In this document: positions 9,362 through 17,864 of the stretch, in pieces
How positions within the stretch are numbered: position 1 is the stretch's first letter
Layout of the letters: each line of letters opens with the position of its first letter
From: Kitasatospora sp. SUK 42
GTDB lineage: Bacteria > Actinomycetota > Actinomycetes > Streptomycetales > Streptomycetaceae
DNA length: 64,000 nucleotides
Direction: 5' to 3'
Assembly: GCF_015776785.2 (NCBI RefSeq)
Contig: NZ_LFMD02000005.1
Location: 148,818-212,817 of the forward strand
Translations under genes and position numbers: made by a program
Notes under the pieces: generated by a model
Database searches by the model: none
The model's input: the letters and a program-made list of their open reading frames with translations, nothing else
Told to the model about the DNA's origin: nothing

Positions 9362-10444
9362 TTAGAAGAAGCCGTCGTCGTCGCTCTCGTAGTAGTTGTT
9401 CACGACCACCTCGGGCCCGTCGTCGCTCAGGGCCTCGTTGAGCAGCACGCCGCCGACCAGACCGGCCGCACCCGCGCCGATCATCGCGCCGGTGCCGAAG
9501 CGGCGCCCGCCCTGCTCCGGCTGTCCGGGTGCCTGCGGGTGGCCCTGCTGGACCGGCTGCGGGTACCCGGCCTGCGGGTAGCCGGGCTGCGCGTAGCCGG
9601 CCTGGGGGTAGCCCTGCGGCGGGGTGTAGAACGGCGGGACGGTGGTCTGCACCCGCTGGGCGCAGGCGGCGCAGGTCTCCACCTGGCGCGGCACGCCCCA
9701 CTGCGGCTGCCACAGCACGGCGGTCGAACCGGGGCCGTGCGAGGGGTCGAAGAAACACGTCACGGGCGAACTCCCTGGTACTGGCTGGGTCTTCGGAACG
9801 GGCGGCGCGACCGGCGGCGGCACCGCGGGCACGGCGGGGGCGGACACCGGGGCCGGCACCGGGGCGGGCGCGGCGGCGGGCGCGGGCTGCAGGACGTCCA
9901 CACCGAAGTCGGTGGCGATACCCGCGAGCCCGGAGGCGTACCCCTGCCCGACGGCACGGAACTTCCAGTCCGCGCCGTGCCGGTAGAGCTCGCCGAACAC
10001 CATCGCCGTCTCGCTGCCCGCCTCCGGCGCCACGTCGTAGCGGGCCACCTCGCCGCCGCCGTCCGCGTCGACGAGACGGATGTACGCGCCCCGGACCTGC
10101 CCGAAGCTCTGGCGCCGCTGCGCCGCGTCGTAGATCGCCACCGGGAAGACGATCCGCTCCACGTCGGCGGAGACGTCCGCGAGCCGGACGTCGATCCGCT
10201 CGCGGTCCTCGCCGCCGCCGTTGCCGCCCTGGTGGCGGACCGAACCGTCCGGGCTCTGCAGGTTGTTGAAGAAGACGAAGTGCTGGTCCGTCAGGACCTT
10301 CCCGGAGGCGCCGCAGAGCAGCGCGCTGGCGTCCAGGTCGTACCCGGCTCCGGCCGTCCAGCCGAGGCAGACCCGCACCGTCCGCAGCCCGGGGGCCTGC
10401 CGGCTCAGGGAGACGTTGCCGCCCTTGGTCAGGGCCACACTCAT
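9362..10444 (-). CDS. TerD-domain protein with zinc-knuckle and glycine-zipper tail
   Basis: A 360-residue TerD protein of the calcium-binding tellurium-resistance/stress family. The TerD domain covers about residues 1-190, with the signature GWTAGAGYDLDASALLC, the acidic Ca-site stretch and the usual MSVALTKGGNVSL start. After a Pro/Ala linker comes a short CFFDPSHGPG...CAACAQR motif that may bind a metal. Next is a YPQ/GYAQ repeat segment, a glycine-zipper helix (TGAMIGAGAAGLVGGVLLNEAL) able to touch membrane, and an acidic tail. GGAGG lies 7 nt before ATG 10444. A second TerD domain occurs in the Mrr-TerD fusion 3 kb away. The stress ligand is unknown. Confidence 0.85.
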   Translation of the reverse strand: MSVALTKGGNVSLSRQAPGLRTVRVCLGWTAGAGYDLDASALLCGASGKVLTDQHFVFFNNLQSPDGSVRHQGGNGGGEDRERIDVRLADVSADVERIVFPVAIYDAAQRRQSFGQVRGAYIRLVDADGGGEVARYDVAPEAGSETAMVFGELYRHGADWKFRAVGQGYASGLAGIATDFGVDVLQPAPAAAPAPVPAPVSAPAVPAVPPPVAPPVPKTQPVPGSSPVTCFFDPSHGPGSTAVLWQPQWGVPRQVETCAACAQRVQTTVPPFYTPPQGYPQAGYAQPGYPQAGYPQPVQQGHPQAPGQPEQGGRRFGTGAMIGAGAAGLVGGVLLNEALSDDGPEVVVNNYYESDDDGFF

Positions 10445-10537
10445 GGGGGTTCCTCCACCACCGTCCGATTCACGCTGTTCGACCACGACAACGCTGTAGA
10501 GATCGCGCCGGTTCCCGCCGCGCCGGCCGGTACCGGA

Positions 10538-11731
10538 TCAGTACCGGACCGGGAGTTCCAGCAGGCCGCGGGCCCGCATGGTGGGCCGGTGGCGCAGCCG
10601 CTCGACCGGCGCGTCCAGGGCGAGGTCGGGGAAGCGGCGCAGCAGTGCGCCCAGGGCGAGCTCCGTCTCCATCCGGGCCAGCGGGGCGCCGAGGCAGTAG
10701 TGGATGCCGTGGCCGAGGGCGAGGTGGCCGTTCTCGCGGCGGCGCAGGTCGAGCCGGTCGGGGTCGGCGAACTGCTCCGGGTCGCGGTTGGCGGAGGCGA
10801 GCGAGAGCAGCACGGTCTCCCCCGCCGGGACGGTGGTGCCGCCGATCTCGACGTCCTCGCGCGGGAAGCGGCGGATCGCCAGCGGTGCGGGCCCGTCGAA
10901 GCGGGCGAACTCCTCGACGGCGCCCGCGATCAGCTCCGGCTCGGCGCGCAGGGCGGCGAGCTGCTCGGGGTGGGTGAGCAGGGCGAGGACGGCGTTGGCG
11001 ATCAGGTGGACGGTGTTCTCGTAGCCGGCGAAGAGGATGAGGAAGGCGAGCGAGGTCAGTTCGTCCTCGCCGAGACGGTCGCCGCCGCCCTCCTCGTCCC
11101 GGACCGCGATCAGGTCGGAGAGCAGGTCGTCGGCCGGGTCGGTGCGCTTGCGCTCGATCAGGCCGGTGAAGAAGCCGAGCATCGCCTTGACGGCGGCGCG
11201 GGCCTGCTCGGGCCGGGCCGGGTCCGGGGTGATCAGGGAGTCGGTCCAGGTGCGGAAGTCGAGGCGGTCGCCCTCGGGGACGCCGAGCAGGTCGCAGATG
11301 ACGGTGATCGGCAGCGGCGCCGCGTAGCTCGCGAGCAGGTCGGCGCGGCCCAGGGGCTCGATGGTGTCGAGGAGCCGCTCGGCGACGCGCTCGATCGGCG
11401 TGCGCAGGGCGGCGACCCGGCGCGGGGTGAACGCCCGGGAGACCAGCCGGCGGATCCGGGTGTGGTCCGGCGGGTCCATGTTGAGCAGGTTGGCGTCCAG
11501 CGCGGGCGGCAGCGAGAAGCCCCGGTAGTTGCCGGGCGCGGCGTGCGCCCTGTCGAGGGCGAGCCGCGGGTCCGCGAGGGCCTGGCGGACGTCCTGGTAG
11601 CGGGTCACCAGCCAGACGGGCAGCCCGTCCGGGCCGACGACCCGGTGGACGGGGGCCTCGGCGCGCAGCTTGACGTAGGCGCCGTAGGGGTCGGCGATCA
11701 GGGACTTCACGGTCGGGTCGAGGGCGGTCAC
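10538..11731 (-). CDS. Cytochrome P450 monooxygenase
   Basis: A 397-residue soluble class I P450 of the bacterial CYP105/107 type. Visible elements are the I-helix AGYENT (235-240, with Asn where Thr is usual after the acid), the K-helix ExxR as EFAR (274-277), and the haem loop LALGHGIHYCLG with thiolate Cys346. The usual Phe at the start of the haem loop is Leu here. No ferredoxin or reductase gene is adjacent, so electrons must come from elsewhere, and no biosynthetic cluster surrounds it. Divergent from the C15-like peptidase gene across 69 bp. The substrate is unknown. Confidence 0.92.
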   Translation of the reverse strand: MTALDPTVKSLIADPYGAYVKLRAEAPVHRVVGPDGLPVWLVTRYQDVRQALADPRLALDRAHAAPGNYRGFSLPPALDANLLNMDPPDHTRIRRLVSRAFTPRRVAALRTPIERVAERLLDTIEPLGRADLLASYAAPLPITVICDLLGVPEGDRLDFRTWTDSLITPDPARPEQARAAVKAMLGFFTGLIERKRTDPADDLLSDLIAVRDEEGGGDRLGEDELTSLAFLILFAGYENTVHLIANAVLALLTHPEQLAALRAEPELIAGAVEEFARFDGPAPLAIRRFPREDVEIGGTTVPAGETVLLSLASANRDPEQFADPDRLDLRRRENGHLALGHGIHYCLGAPLARMETELALGALLRRFPDLALDAPVERLRHRPTMRARGLLELPVRY

Positions 11732-11800
11732 CCGCTCAGCCTACGGGTACGAAACAGGCACCCTGGCGGTGCGTCAGCCCGCGATCTATTGTCAGGTCAC

Positions 11801-13096
11801 ATGACACGCCTTCGCCGCGCCGCCGGACGCGCCACCGGACGCGTAACCGGACGGGCCGCCGCCGTGGCCACCGCCCTCGCCGGCACGCTCTCCGCCCTGC
11901 TCGCCCCGGCCGCCGCCCACGCCGCGCCGGCCGGCTGCCGGACCGTCACCACCGCGGCCCTGGACGCCGAACAGGCCCGTCTCCAGGACACCCGGACGGC
12001 CGCCTTCACCGAGCGCTCCGGCCTCGACGACCTGCTCCGCGGCTTCCCCGCCGCCCTGTGCGCCGCCCGCAACGCCAACCGGGCCGAGCGGGTGGTGGAC
12101 GCGTGGGGCCGGGCGCTCTGGCAGGCCGGCGTCGACCGCGCCCAGGGCCGGCGCCCGCACGGCGAGCTGCCCGCCCTCGACGACCGCCCGCTGTACTGGA
12201 CCAGGCTCGCCATGACCGTCCAACTGGCCCGCTGGGAGCCCCGGTTCGACGTCGACCGCGCCGGGCTGAGGGCCCGCTTCGAGGACGCCTCGCGCGGCCT
12301 GGACGACGGCTTCGGCAACGCCCGCCAGGTGCGGCGGATCTTCGTCAGCGGCTTCGACCCGTACGGTCTGGACAGCGAGCCGCGCCGCGCCAACCCCGCC
12401 GGCGCGGCCGTCCTGCAACTGCACGGGCAGCGGATCACCCTGGCCGACGGCAGCACCGCCGAGGTGCGGGCCGTCGTCCTGCCGGTGCGCTACGGCGACT
12501 TCGACGACGGCATCGTGGAACGCGCCTTCGGACCGCACCTGCGGCCCGGTCGGCAGTCCGCCGACCTGATCACCAGCATCAGCCAGGGCTACCCCGGCAA
12601 GTTCACCCTGGAGGCCTGGGCCGGGCGCGCCCGCTCCGCCGACCCGGCCACCGACAACGTGCGCGCGCTCTCCGGCGGCACCACGCGGCACCCGGTCGAC
12701 GCCCCCGGCCTGGCGGACGGGCCCCAGTTCATCCGCACCACACTGCCCACCGACGCCATGACCGCCGTCCAGCAGCCCTACCCCGTCCTGCTCAACACCC
12801 CCGTCACCGAGATCCCCGCGGGCGCCACCGAGCCCGTCGTCCGCCCGGACGGCCCCACCCCCGGCTCCCGCGCGGTCGCCGGGGGCGGCGGCGGATACCT
12901 CTCCAACGAGGTCGCCTACCGCTCCAACCGCCTGCGCCTCGACCTCGCCCCCGAACTCCCCGGCGGGCACCTGCACACCCCCGTGCTCACCGGCCTCCCG
13001 GCGCAGCAGGACCAGGTCACCTCGCCGGAGTTCGAGAACAACGAGGCCGCGATCTCCGGCGAGGTCCGGGCGATCATCGGCAGCGCCACGCTCTGA
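11801..13096 (+). CDS. Secreted pyroglutamyl-peptidase (C15)-like protein, catalytic Cys replaced by Ser
   Basis: A 431-residue exported protein. The signal peptide is about residues 1-42. A helical segment (about 45-170) precedes a domain with the peptidase C15 fold signature IFVSGFDPYG...NPAGAAVLQLHG (180-209). Glu271 (TLEAWAG) matches the C15 catalytic Glu, and the GGHLHTPV segment (His390/392) matches the catalytic His. The nucleophile segment, normally YLCN, reads YLSNEVAYRS with Ser368. Cytosolic C15 enzymes are about 215 aa and unsecreted, so this is a diverged extracellular relative. It may use Ser, or may bind rather than cut. ATG 11801 has no strong ribosome site. Confidence 0.7.
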   Translation: MTRLRRAAGRATGRVTGRAAAVATALAGTLSALLAPAAAHAAPAGCRTVTTAALDAEQARLQDTRTAAFTERSGLDDLLRGFPAALCAARNANRAERVVDAWGRALWQAGVDRAQGRRPHGELPALDDRPLYWTRLAMTVQLARWEPRFDVDRAGLRARFEDASRGLDDGFGNARQVRRIFVSGFDPYGLDSEPRRANPAGAAVLQLHGQRITLADGSTAEVRAVVLPVRYGDFDDGIVERAFGPHLRPGRQSADLITSISQGYPGKFTLEAWAGRARSADPATDNVRALSGGTTRHPVDAPGLADGPQFIRTTLPTDAMTAVQQPYPVLLNTPVTEIPAGATEPVVRPDGPTPGSRAVAGGGGGYLSNEVAYRSNRLRLDLAPELPGGHLHTPVLTGLPAQQDQVTSPEFENNEAAISGEVRAIIGSATL

Positions 13097-13367
13097 TCGC
13101 TTCGGCTCGCTGCGCCGTACGGCCGGGGGCCTGGCCGTGGCACCGGCCGAACGCCACCCCGACCCGGATGGGCGGCTACACCGCCCGAAGACAGGCCCCC
13201 GGCCCGCACGCGCCGTGACGCACCCCGGCCGACCGACCCGTCGGCCCCGTCGCGGACACCGATCGTGCGCGGGCCACCCATCGGTTCCGCGAGGTCGATG
13301 ACGGCGGGACGCCTCCTCCCCTACCGTGGCGCCTGTAACAATCCGTCACCTGCAAGGGGGGCACTCC

Positions 13368-14444
13368 ATGTCCCGGAGCCGGAAGCTCCACCGCCTCGGA
13401 AATCCCGACGCCGACGAACGCCGCGCCCAGCGCGTGCTGTTCCGCCATCTGCGCGACGACACCAACGCCGATCGCGGCCGGATGGCGAAGCGCGTCCGCG
13501 AGCTCCAGGTCCTGCTGGCGATGGACCCGGTCGAGTTCGAGCAGCTCATAGCCCGGTTGATGGAGGCGATGGGCATGAAGGTCGAGCTCGCCCCCCGGTC
13601 GTGGAACGGCGGGGTGGACGCCCGCGGGATCGACCCGGACCCGTTCCGCGGCGGGAACGTGATCGTGCGGGTGAAGCGCCACCGGGACACGGTGGCGCCC
13701 TCGACCGTACGGGAGCTGTACGGCACGCTGCGGCACGACGAGGTCGCGACGAGGGCCGTACTCATCACCACCAGCAGGTTCGGCCCGAGCTCGCACCAGT
13801 TCGCCTCGGGCAAGCCGATCACCCTGATCAACGGCGCCGAGCTGGTCGGGCTGCTCAAGCACCACGGCTTCCACGAGGTGTTCGCGGCCGCCCAGGACGA
13901 GACCTCCGCCGGGGCCGACGGCCTGGACGACCTGCCGCCGATCGAGGTCGCCGCCGAGCCCTCGCGGCTGCTCCTGCACTGGACGGGCGAGGAGGAGTAC
14001 GACATCGCCGCCCTGGTCTGCCGGGGGAACACCGCACTGTCGGACGACCACCTGGTGTTCTACAACAACGGCTCGACGCCGGACGGTTCGGTGCGGCTGG
14101 TGACCGGCTACGGGGACGCGAACGCCTGCCTGATGGTCGACTTCGACGCACTGCCCGCCGAGGTCGACCGGCTCGTCATCGTCGCCGCGGCCGACACCGA
14201 GAACCACCCGAAGGCCACCATGGGCGGGTTCGCCGGACCGGCCCTGATCCTTGAGGCCGGTGCCGGACAGGACGCGGCCGTCGTGCACCTGGCGGACGGC
14301 GCGGACACCAACACGGCCATGCGGCTGGGCCGGTTCGACCGCGACGCCTCGGGGGACTGGGAGTTCACCCCGGCCCTCGCCGGGTACCCGGGCGGGCTGC
14401 GTCAGGCCGTCGTCGCCTACGGCCTGGAGGTCGAGGACGCGTAG
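13368..14444 (+). CDS. Mrr-type restriction endonuclease domain fused to TerD domain
   Basis: A 358-residue fusion. Residues ~50-165 form an Mrr_cat PD-(D/E)xK domain: MDPVEFEQLIARLMEAMG opening helix, Asp84 in NGGVDARG, then NVIVRVKRH with Lys103, then VLITTSRFG. The usual Gln/Glu of QxK is Arg101 here, so nuclease activity may be altered. Residues ~195-355 form a TerD domain (LVCRGNTALSDDHLVFYNN, LGRFDRDASGDWEF). AAGGGGGG precedes ATG 13368. It is monocistronic, ending in a strong terminator. The pairing couples a DNA-cleavage fold with a stress-sensing Ca-binding fold, suggesting DNA damage or phage response. No methylase gene is near. Confidence 0.82.
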   Translation: MSRSRKLHRLGNPDADERRAQRVLFRHLRDDTNADRGRMAKRVRELQVLLAMDPVEFEQLIARLMEAMGMKVELAPRSWNGGVDARGIDPDPFRGGNVIVRVKRHRDTVAPSTVRELYGTLRHDEVATRAVLITTSRFGPSSHQFASGKPITLINGAELVGLLKHHGFHEVFAAAQDETSAGADGLDDLPPIEVAAEPSRLLLHWTGEEEYDIAALVCRGNTALSDDHLVFYNNGSTPDGSVRLVTGYGDANACLMVDFDALPAEVDRLVIVAAADTENHPKATMGGFAGPALILEAGAGQDAAVVHLADGADTNTAMRLGRFDRDASGDWEFTPALAGYPGGLRQAVVAYGLEVEDA

Positions 14445-14462
14445 CCCGGGTGCCCGGCACCC

Positions 14463-14497
14463 GGCCCCCGCCCGCGGACTCGTCGCGGGCGGGGGCC
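14463..14497. terminator. Perfect 14-bp bidirectional terminator
   Basis: GGCCCCCGCCCGCG and its exact complement around a 7-nt loop, between the convergent Mrr-TerD and CocE genes. Confidence 0.85.
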
Positions 14498-14563
14498 CCT
14501 TCACTTCGGGTATCGGGGCAGGACGGGTGTCGGGGCGCCACTGCCACCGGCCGGCCTCCGGCC

Positions 14564-16480
14564 TCAGCCCACCACCGGCAGCTCCAGTGCCGAGGCGCGC
14601 CCGCCGCCGTAGCCGATCCGGTAGCTCGCCTGCCCGTCGGCCGGGAGGAGCTGGAAGGAGTCGGGGTTGGCGGCGGCGACGCTGAGGCGGATCCGGTCGC
14701 CCGCGCGGAACAGCACCGAGACCGGCTGGAGGTCGATCACCACCCGCTGGGCGCGCCCCTGCGGGAGGGGCTCGGCGTCGGCGGCCGCGTAGGTGCGCGG
14801 GGTGCGCAGCCGGCGCCAGTCGGGATTGTCGCCACGATCGGACACCGCCCGGTCCGCGACAGCGAGTTGACCCTCCGTCAGATAGGTGACCCTGCCGTCG
14901 GGGGCGACGTCCTCCAGGTAGACGTGCAGGGCGCCCTCGGCCGAGCCGGCCAGGCCGGTCACGTCCAGGGTGACCTTGCCGTTGCCGGTGACCCTCGTGT
15001 CCTCGGTCAGCGGGGCGGTGGTGTAGCCGAGCAGTTTGGCGTCCACGGCGGCGCGGTCGGGGTAACTGACCTTGCCCCCGTTGAGGTTGGTGTTCCAGCG
15101 GTCGAACTCGCCGGTGCCGGCGGTCGGGTCGAGGCGCAGCAGGTCGGAGCCGGAGCGCAGGCCCTCCTCCTCGGAGCGGCGGCCGTCGAGGGTGTTGCCC
15201 TGGCCGAGGTAGAGCCGCCGGGTGTGGGTGCCGGGCACCGGCCAGCGGGTGGTGGTGCGCCAGACGCCCTCGTTGAAGGTGTAGTAGTGCACCTGCCGCC
15301 GGCCGTCGGGGCGGGCGCCGTCGCGTACGTAGCGGTCGAAGAACGCGAAGGTGCGCTGGTCGAGTTGGTCGTGTTCGGCCTCGGTGAGCGGGCGGGCCGG
15401 CTGGAACGGGTCGGCGAACCAGCCGGAGCCGTGGTTCCAGGGGCCGATCCAGTCGTCCTGGGTGTTGGACAGGCCGGTGAACTGGGAGAGCACGCCGTTG
15501 GAGGTGCCCGCGTCGAGCCAGCCGGCCCGGGTCAGCACCGGCACCCCGCCGTCCTCGATGGCGTCGGTCTTCTCGCCGACGCTGCCGACCGTCCAGCTCT
15601 TCGGGCCGTCCTGGTAGTCGCGGTGGACGCCGGTGTGCGCCATCTCGACCAGGTTGGCGTTGTTCGCGTGCTCGGCGCGCGCGGCGGTCAGCAGGGCCGG
15701 TCCGTCCGGGCCGTCGACCGGCCTCGGGGTCAGGCCGATCAGTCCGGTGTGCTCGCAGACCTGCCTGGTCGCCTCGTCGGTGTCGCAGGTGGTGCCGCCG
15801 GCCTGGTCGAGGATGCGCAGCAGCAGCGCGTACGGGGCGAGCCGGGGCTCGATGAGCAGTCCGCCGGGGCGCACCAGGTCCTCGTACGGGTCGAAGTCGT
15901 ACGAGAGGGGGGCGGCGGCCGCGATGTGGTGGTTGCCCAGGGCGGTGGCCAGCATGGCGGTGTCGCCGCCGTAGGAGATGCCGGTGGTGCCGACCCGGCC
16001 GTTGGACCAGGGCTGGGCGGCGATCCAGTCGCTGAGCGAGCCGCTGTCGGCGATCGCGTCGGCGCCCAGTTCGGAGGTCAGGGTGCCGAAGGAGGCGCCG
16101 GTGCCGCGCAGGTCGGCGGCGACGTAGGCGTAGCCGCGGGCGTTCCACAGCTCGGCGGTGCCGTTGGTGCCACCCGGCTTGCCGGGCTGGACCCGGGCGC
16201 GCCAGTAGCGCTGGGTGACCAGGACGGTGGGCAGCTTGGCGCCGGGTTCGGTGCCCGGCGGCAGGTAGACGTCGACGGCGAGGCGGACGCCGTCGGGCAT
16301 GGTGACGTAGCGCGACTGGAGGTGCGGTTCGGCGGCGGCCGCGGGTGCGGCCGCGGACGGGGCCGTGGCCAGGCCCAGCAGGGTGAGCGCCGACAGGGCC
16401 GCCGCCGAGGCGCGGCGCAGCGTCCGCCTGTCGGCCCTCCCCCGGCTCATCCTCCCCCGGCTCATCGTTCCCCGGCTCAT
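14564..16480 (-). CDS. Secreted CocE/NonD-family hydrolase (X-Pro dipeptidyl-peptidase-like)
   Basis: A 638-residue exported serine hydrolase. A signal peptide (TLRRASAAALSALTLLGLATAPSAAA) is followed by the S15/CocE alpha/beta core beginning YVTMPDGVRLAVDVYLPPG. The nucleophile elbow is GTTGISYGGDTAML, with helper motifs VAADLRGTGASFG and GPWNHGSGWF (His). A C-terminal jelly-roll follows (LDVTGLAGSAEGALHVYLED). Substrates of the family are X-Pro peptides or esters. The first ATG (16480) overlaps the cupin stop as ATGA, implying translational coupling. Two further in-frame ATGs follow at 15-bp steps within a tandem repeat (MSRGTMSRGRMSRG). Confidence 0.85.
   Translation of the reverse strand: MSRGTMSRGRMSRGRADRRTLRRASAAALSALTLLGLATAPSAAAPAAAAEPHLQSRYVTMPDGVRLAVDVYLPPGTEPGAKLPTVLVTQRYWRARVQPGKPGGTNGTAELWNARGYAYVAADLRGTGASFGTLTSELGADAIADSGSLSDWIAAQPWSNGRVGTTGISYGGDTAMLATALGNHHIAAAAPLSYDFDPYEDLVRPGGLLIEPRLAPYALLLRILDQAGGTTCDTDEATRQVCEHTGLIGLTPRPVDGPDGPALLTAARAEHANNANLVEMAHTGVHRDYQDGPKSWTVGSVGEKTDAIEDGGVPVLTRAGWLDAGTSNGVLSQFTGLSNTQDDWIGPWNHGSGWFADPFQPARPLTEAEHDQLDQRTFAFFDRYVRDGARPDGRRQVHYYTFNEGVWRTTTRWPVPGTHTRRLYLGQGNTLDGRRSEEEGLRSGSDLLRLDPTAGTGEFDRWNTNLNGGKVSYPDRAAVDAKLLGYTTAPLTEDTRVTGNGKVTLDVTGLAGSAEGALHVYLEDVAPDGRVTYLTEGQLAVADRAVSDRGDNPDWRRLRTPRTYAAADAEPLPQGRAQRVVIDLQPVSVLFRAGDRIRLSVAAANPDSFQLLPADGQASYRIGYGGGRASALELPVVG
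16442..16480. repeat. Tandem 15-bp repeat duplicating the CocE start codon
   Basis: On the minus strand ATGAGCCGGGGA-type units recur at 16480, 16465 and 16450, giving three consecutive in-frame ATG codons and MSRG repeats. Confidence 0.7.
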
Positions 16481-16902
16481 CGGACGGTCGCCTTCCAGGG
16501 GCCGTCCTCTGACCGCGCCTCGGTGTCCGTCCCCGGCCAGGGTGGCAGGGTGACGGCCGCTATGCGCAGCGGTCCGTCGCCGTCCGGGTCGGAGCGGAAC
16601 TGGAAGGCGGTGCCGAGCGGGATCGAGACGGCCGTCCCGGGCGCGAGCCGGACCGTCTCCTCCCGGTCGCCCTGGCGCCGCCACAGCTCGCCGCCGCCCG
16701 CGGTGACCTGCCACAACTCCTGCACGGTGGCGTGCGACACCGCGCGCGTGACCTCCCCGGGGTCCAGCTCGAACACGGCGAGGCTTCCTTGCCCCTCCAG
16801 TACCAGTAGCGGGTGGACCCTGGCCCCGTCCGGGGCGGTCACCGCGGGTGTGTCACCGATCTCGGTGGTCCGGAAGGGTTGCTGTACCGGCTGACTGCTC
16901 AT
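16477..16902 (-). CDS. Cupin-domain protein
   Basis: A 141-residue single-cupin protein. The first cupin box lies around EVTRAVSHATVQELWQVTAGGGELW (His and Glu metal ligands) and the second around LAPGTAVSIPLGTAFQFRSD, where the usual His is replaced by aromatic residues. A mixed metal site or a non-enzymatic sensor is therefore possible. It is the first gene of a two-gene operon: its TGA overlaps the CocE ATG. ATG 16902 begins MSSQPVQQPF. The pairing with an exported hydrolase does not by itself reveal a substrate. Confidence 0.75.
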   Translation of the reverse strand: MSSQPVQQPFRTTEIGDTPAVTAPDGARVHPLLVLEGQGSLAVFELDPGEVTRAVSHATVQELWQVTAGGGELWRRQGDREETVRLAPGTAVSIPLGTAFQFRSDPDGDGPLRIAAVTLPPWPGTDTEARSEDGPWKATVR

Positions 16903-17067
16903 CCGACGACCCGGCCTCTCTCCTCGGCGTGGAGTTCCTGGGCTCGTCCCCCACCGCCGATCAGACCACGGTCGCACCGGGGCCCGCCATACGCCCCGAC
17001 GCGTACCCGACCCCGAGACGGCCCCTAGACACCTCCGGGCGACTACCCCGGGACACCCCCGGGCGGG

Positions 17068-17799
17068 CTACCCCGGGACGCCCCCGAACTCGCGCACGGC
17101 GTCGGTGACGATGGCGTCCAGCCGGGCGTGGTGGGCGCCGCGCCAGTAGGCCTGTCCGCACTCGGTGCACTGGGCGAAGGCGTCGTAGGAGCGCTCGGTG
17201 CCGTCCCGCAGTTGCTCGCGCACCGAGGTCTTGGTCACGGTGCGCAGCGTCCCGTTGCAGGTGGTGCAGCGGGTCCAGGGGGCGAGCGGCGGGGCGAAGC
17301 GGGAGAGCACGTCGCGCAGTTGCTCGGCGGGGCGGTGGCTGTAGACGTACGCGCCGGCCCACAGTTCGCGGCGGCGCAGCAGGCCGCGGTCGCGGGAAAG
17401 CATGACGCGCTGCTCGGCGGCGGAGCGGGCGGCCAGCGCGGCGTCGCCGATGTCGGGGTTCTCGTAGGCGGCGTCGACGCCGAGCAGGCGCAGGCGGCGG
17501 GCGAGGGTGCCGAGGTGGACGTCCAGCAGGAAGCGCGGCGGGGCGAGCGAGGGCTGCGGCCGGGCGACGGCCTCGATGGTGACGTGGTCGGCGTCGACCG
17601 GGACGTACCCGTCGGGCACCGGCCGTCCGTCCACCAGCAGGGCGCCGACCTCGGTGAGGGGCACGCCCAGCGACTCGACCACGTGGCCGAGGGTGGAGGT
17701 GCCGTCGGTGCGCAGCGCGGTGCGGCCGGCCCGCCGGGGCGCGGAGACGAAGAGGTGCAGCTCAGGGGCGAAGTCGAGCGAGATCTGGGGTCGGTCCAC
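17068..17799 (-). CDS. Mut7-C RNase-fold protein with ubiquitin-like N-terminus
   Basis: A 243-residue protein with two recognisable parts. Residues ~1-85 form the Mut7-C ubiquitin/ThiS-like domain (LGHVVESLGVPLTEVGALLVDGRPV). Residues ~95-235 form the Mut7-C PIN-like RNase domain, with acidic residues in FLLDVHLGTLARRLRLLGVDAAY and MLSRDRGLL. A zinc ribbon follows (CTTCNGTL...CTECGQAYWRG). The family is proposed to act in RNA processing or degradation. GTG 17799 is the start giving a complete ubiquitin-like domain; no in-frame ATG fits. The downstream end lies 165 bp from the cupin gene. Confidence 0.82.
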   Translation of the reverse strand: MDRPQISLDFAPELHLFVSAPRRAGRTALRTDGTSTLGHVVESLGVPLTEVGALLVDGRPVPDGYVPVDADHVTIEAVARPQPSLAPPRFLLDVHLGTLARRLRLLGVDAAYENPDIGDAALAARSAAEQRVMLSRDRGLLRRRELWAGAYVYSHRPAEQLRDVLSRFAPPLAPWTRCTTCNGTLRTVTKTSVREQLRDGTERSYDAFAQCTECGQAYWRGAHHARLDAIVTDAVREFGGVPG

Positions 17800-17864
17800 G
17801 CGGCCAGCATGCCAGCGGGCGGCGGGCGGGGGCCACCGCTTTCCGGCCAGGGGGTCGCCCCGGC

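Noticed and set aside
9362..10444. TerD gene as part of a full ter operon
   Set aside because: No TerB, TerC, TerZ or TerY partners are adjacent; only the separate Mrr-TerD fusion lies 3 kb away.
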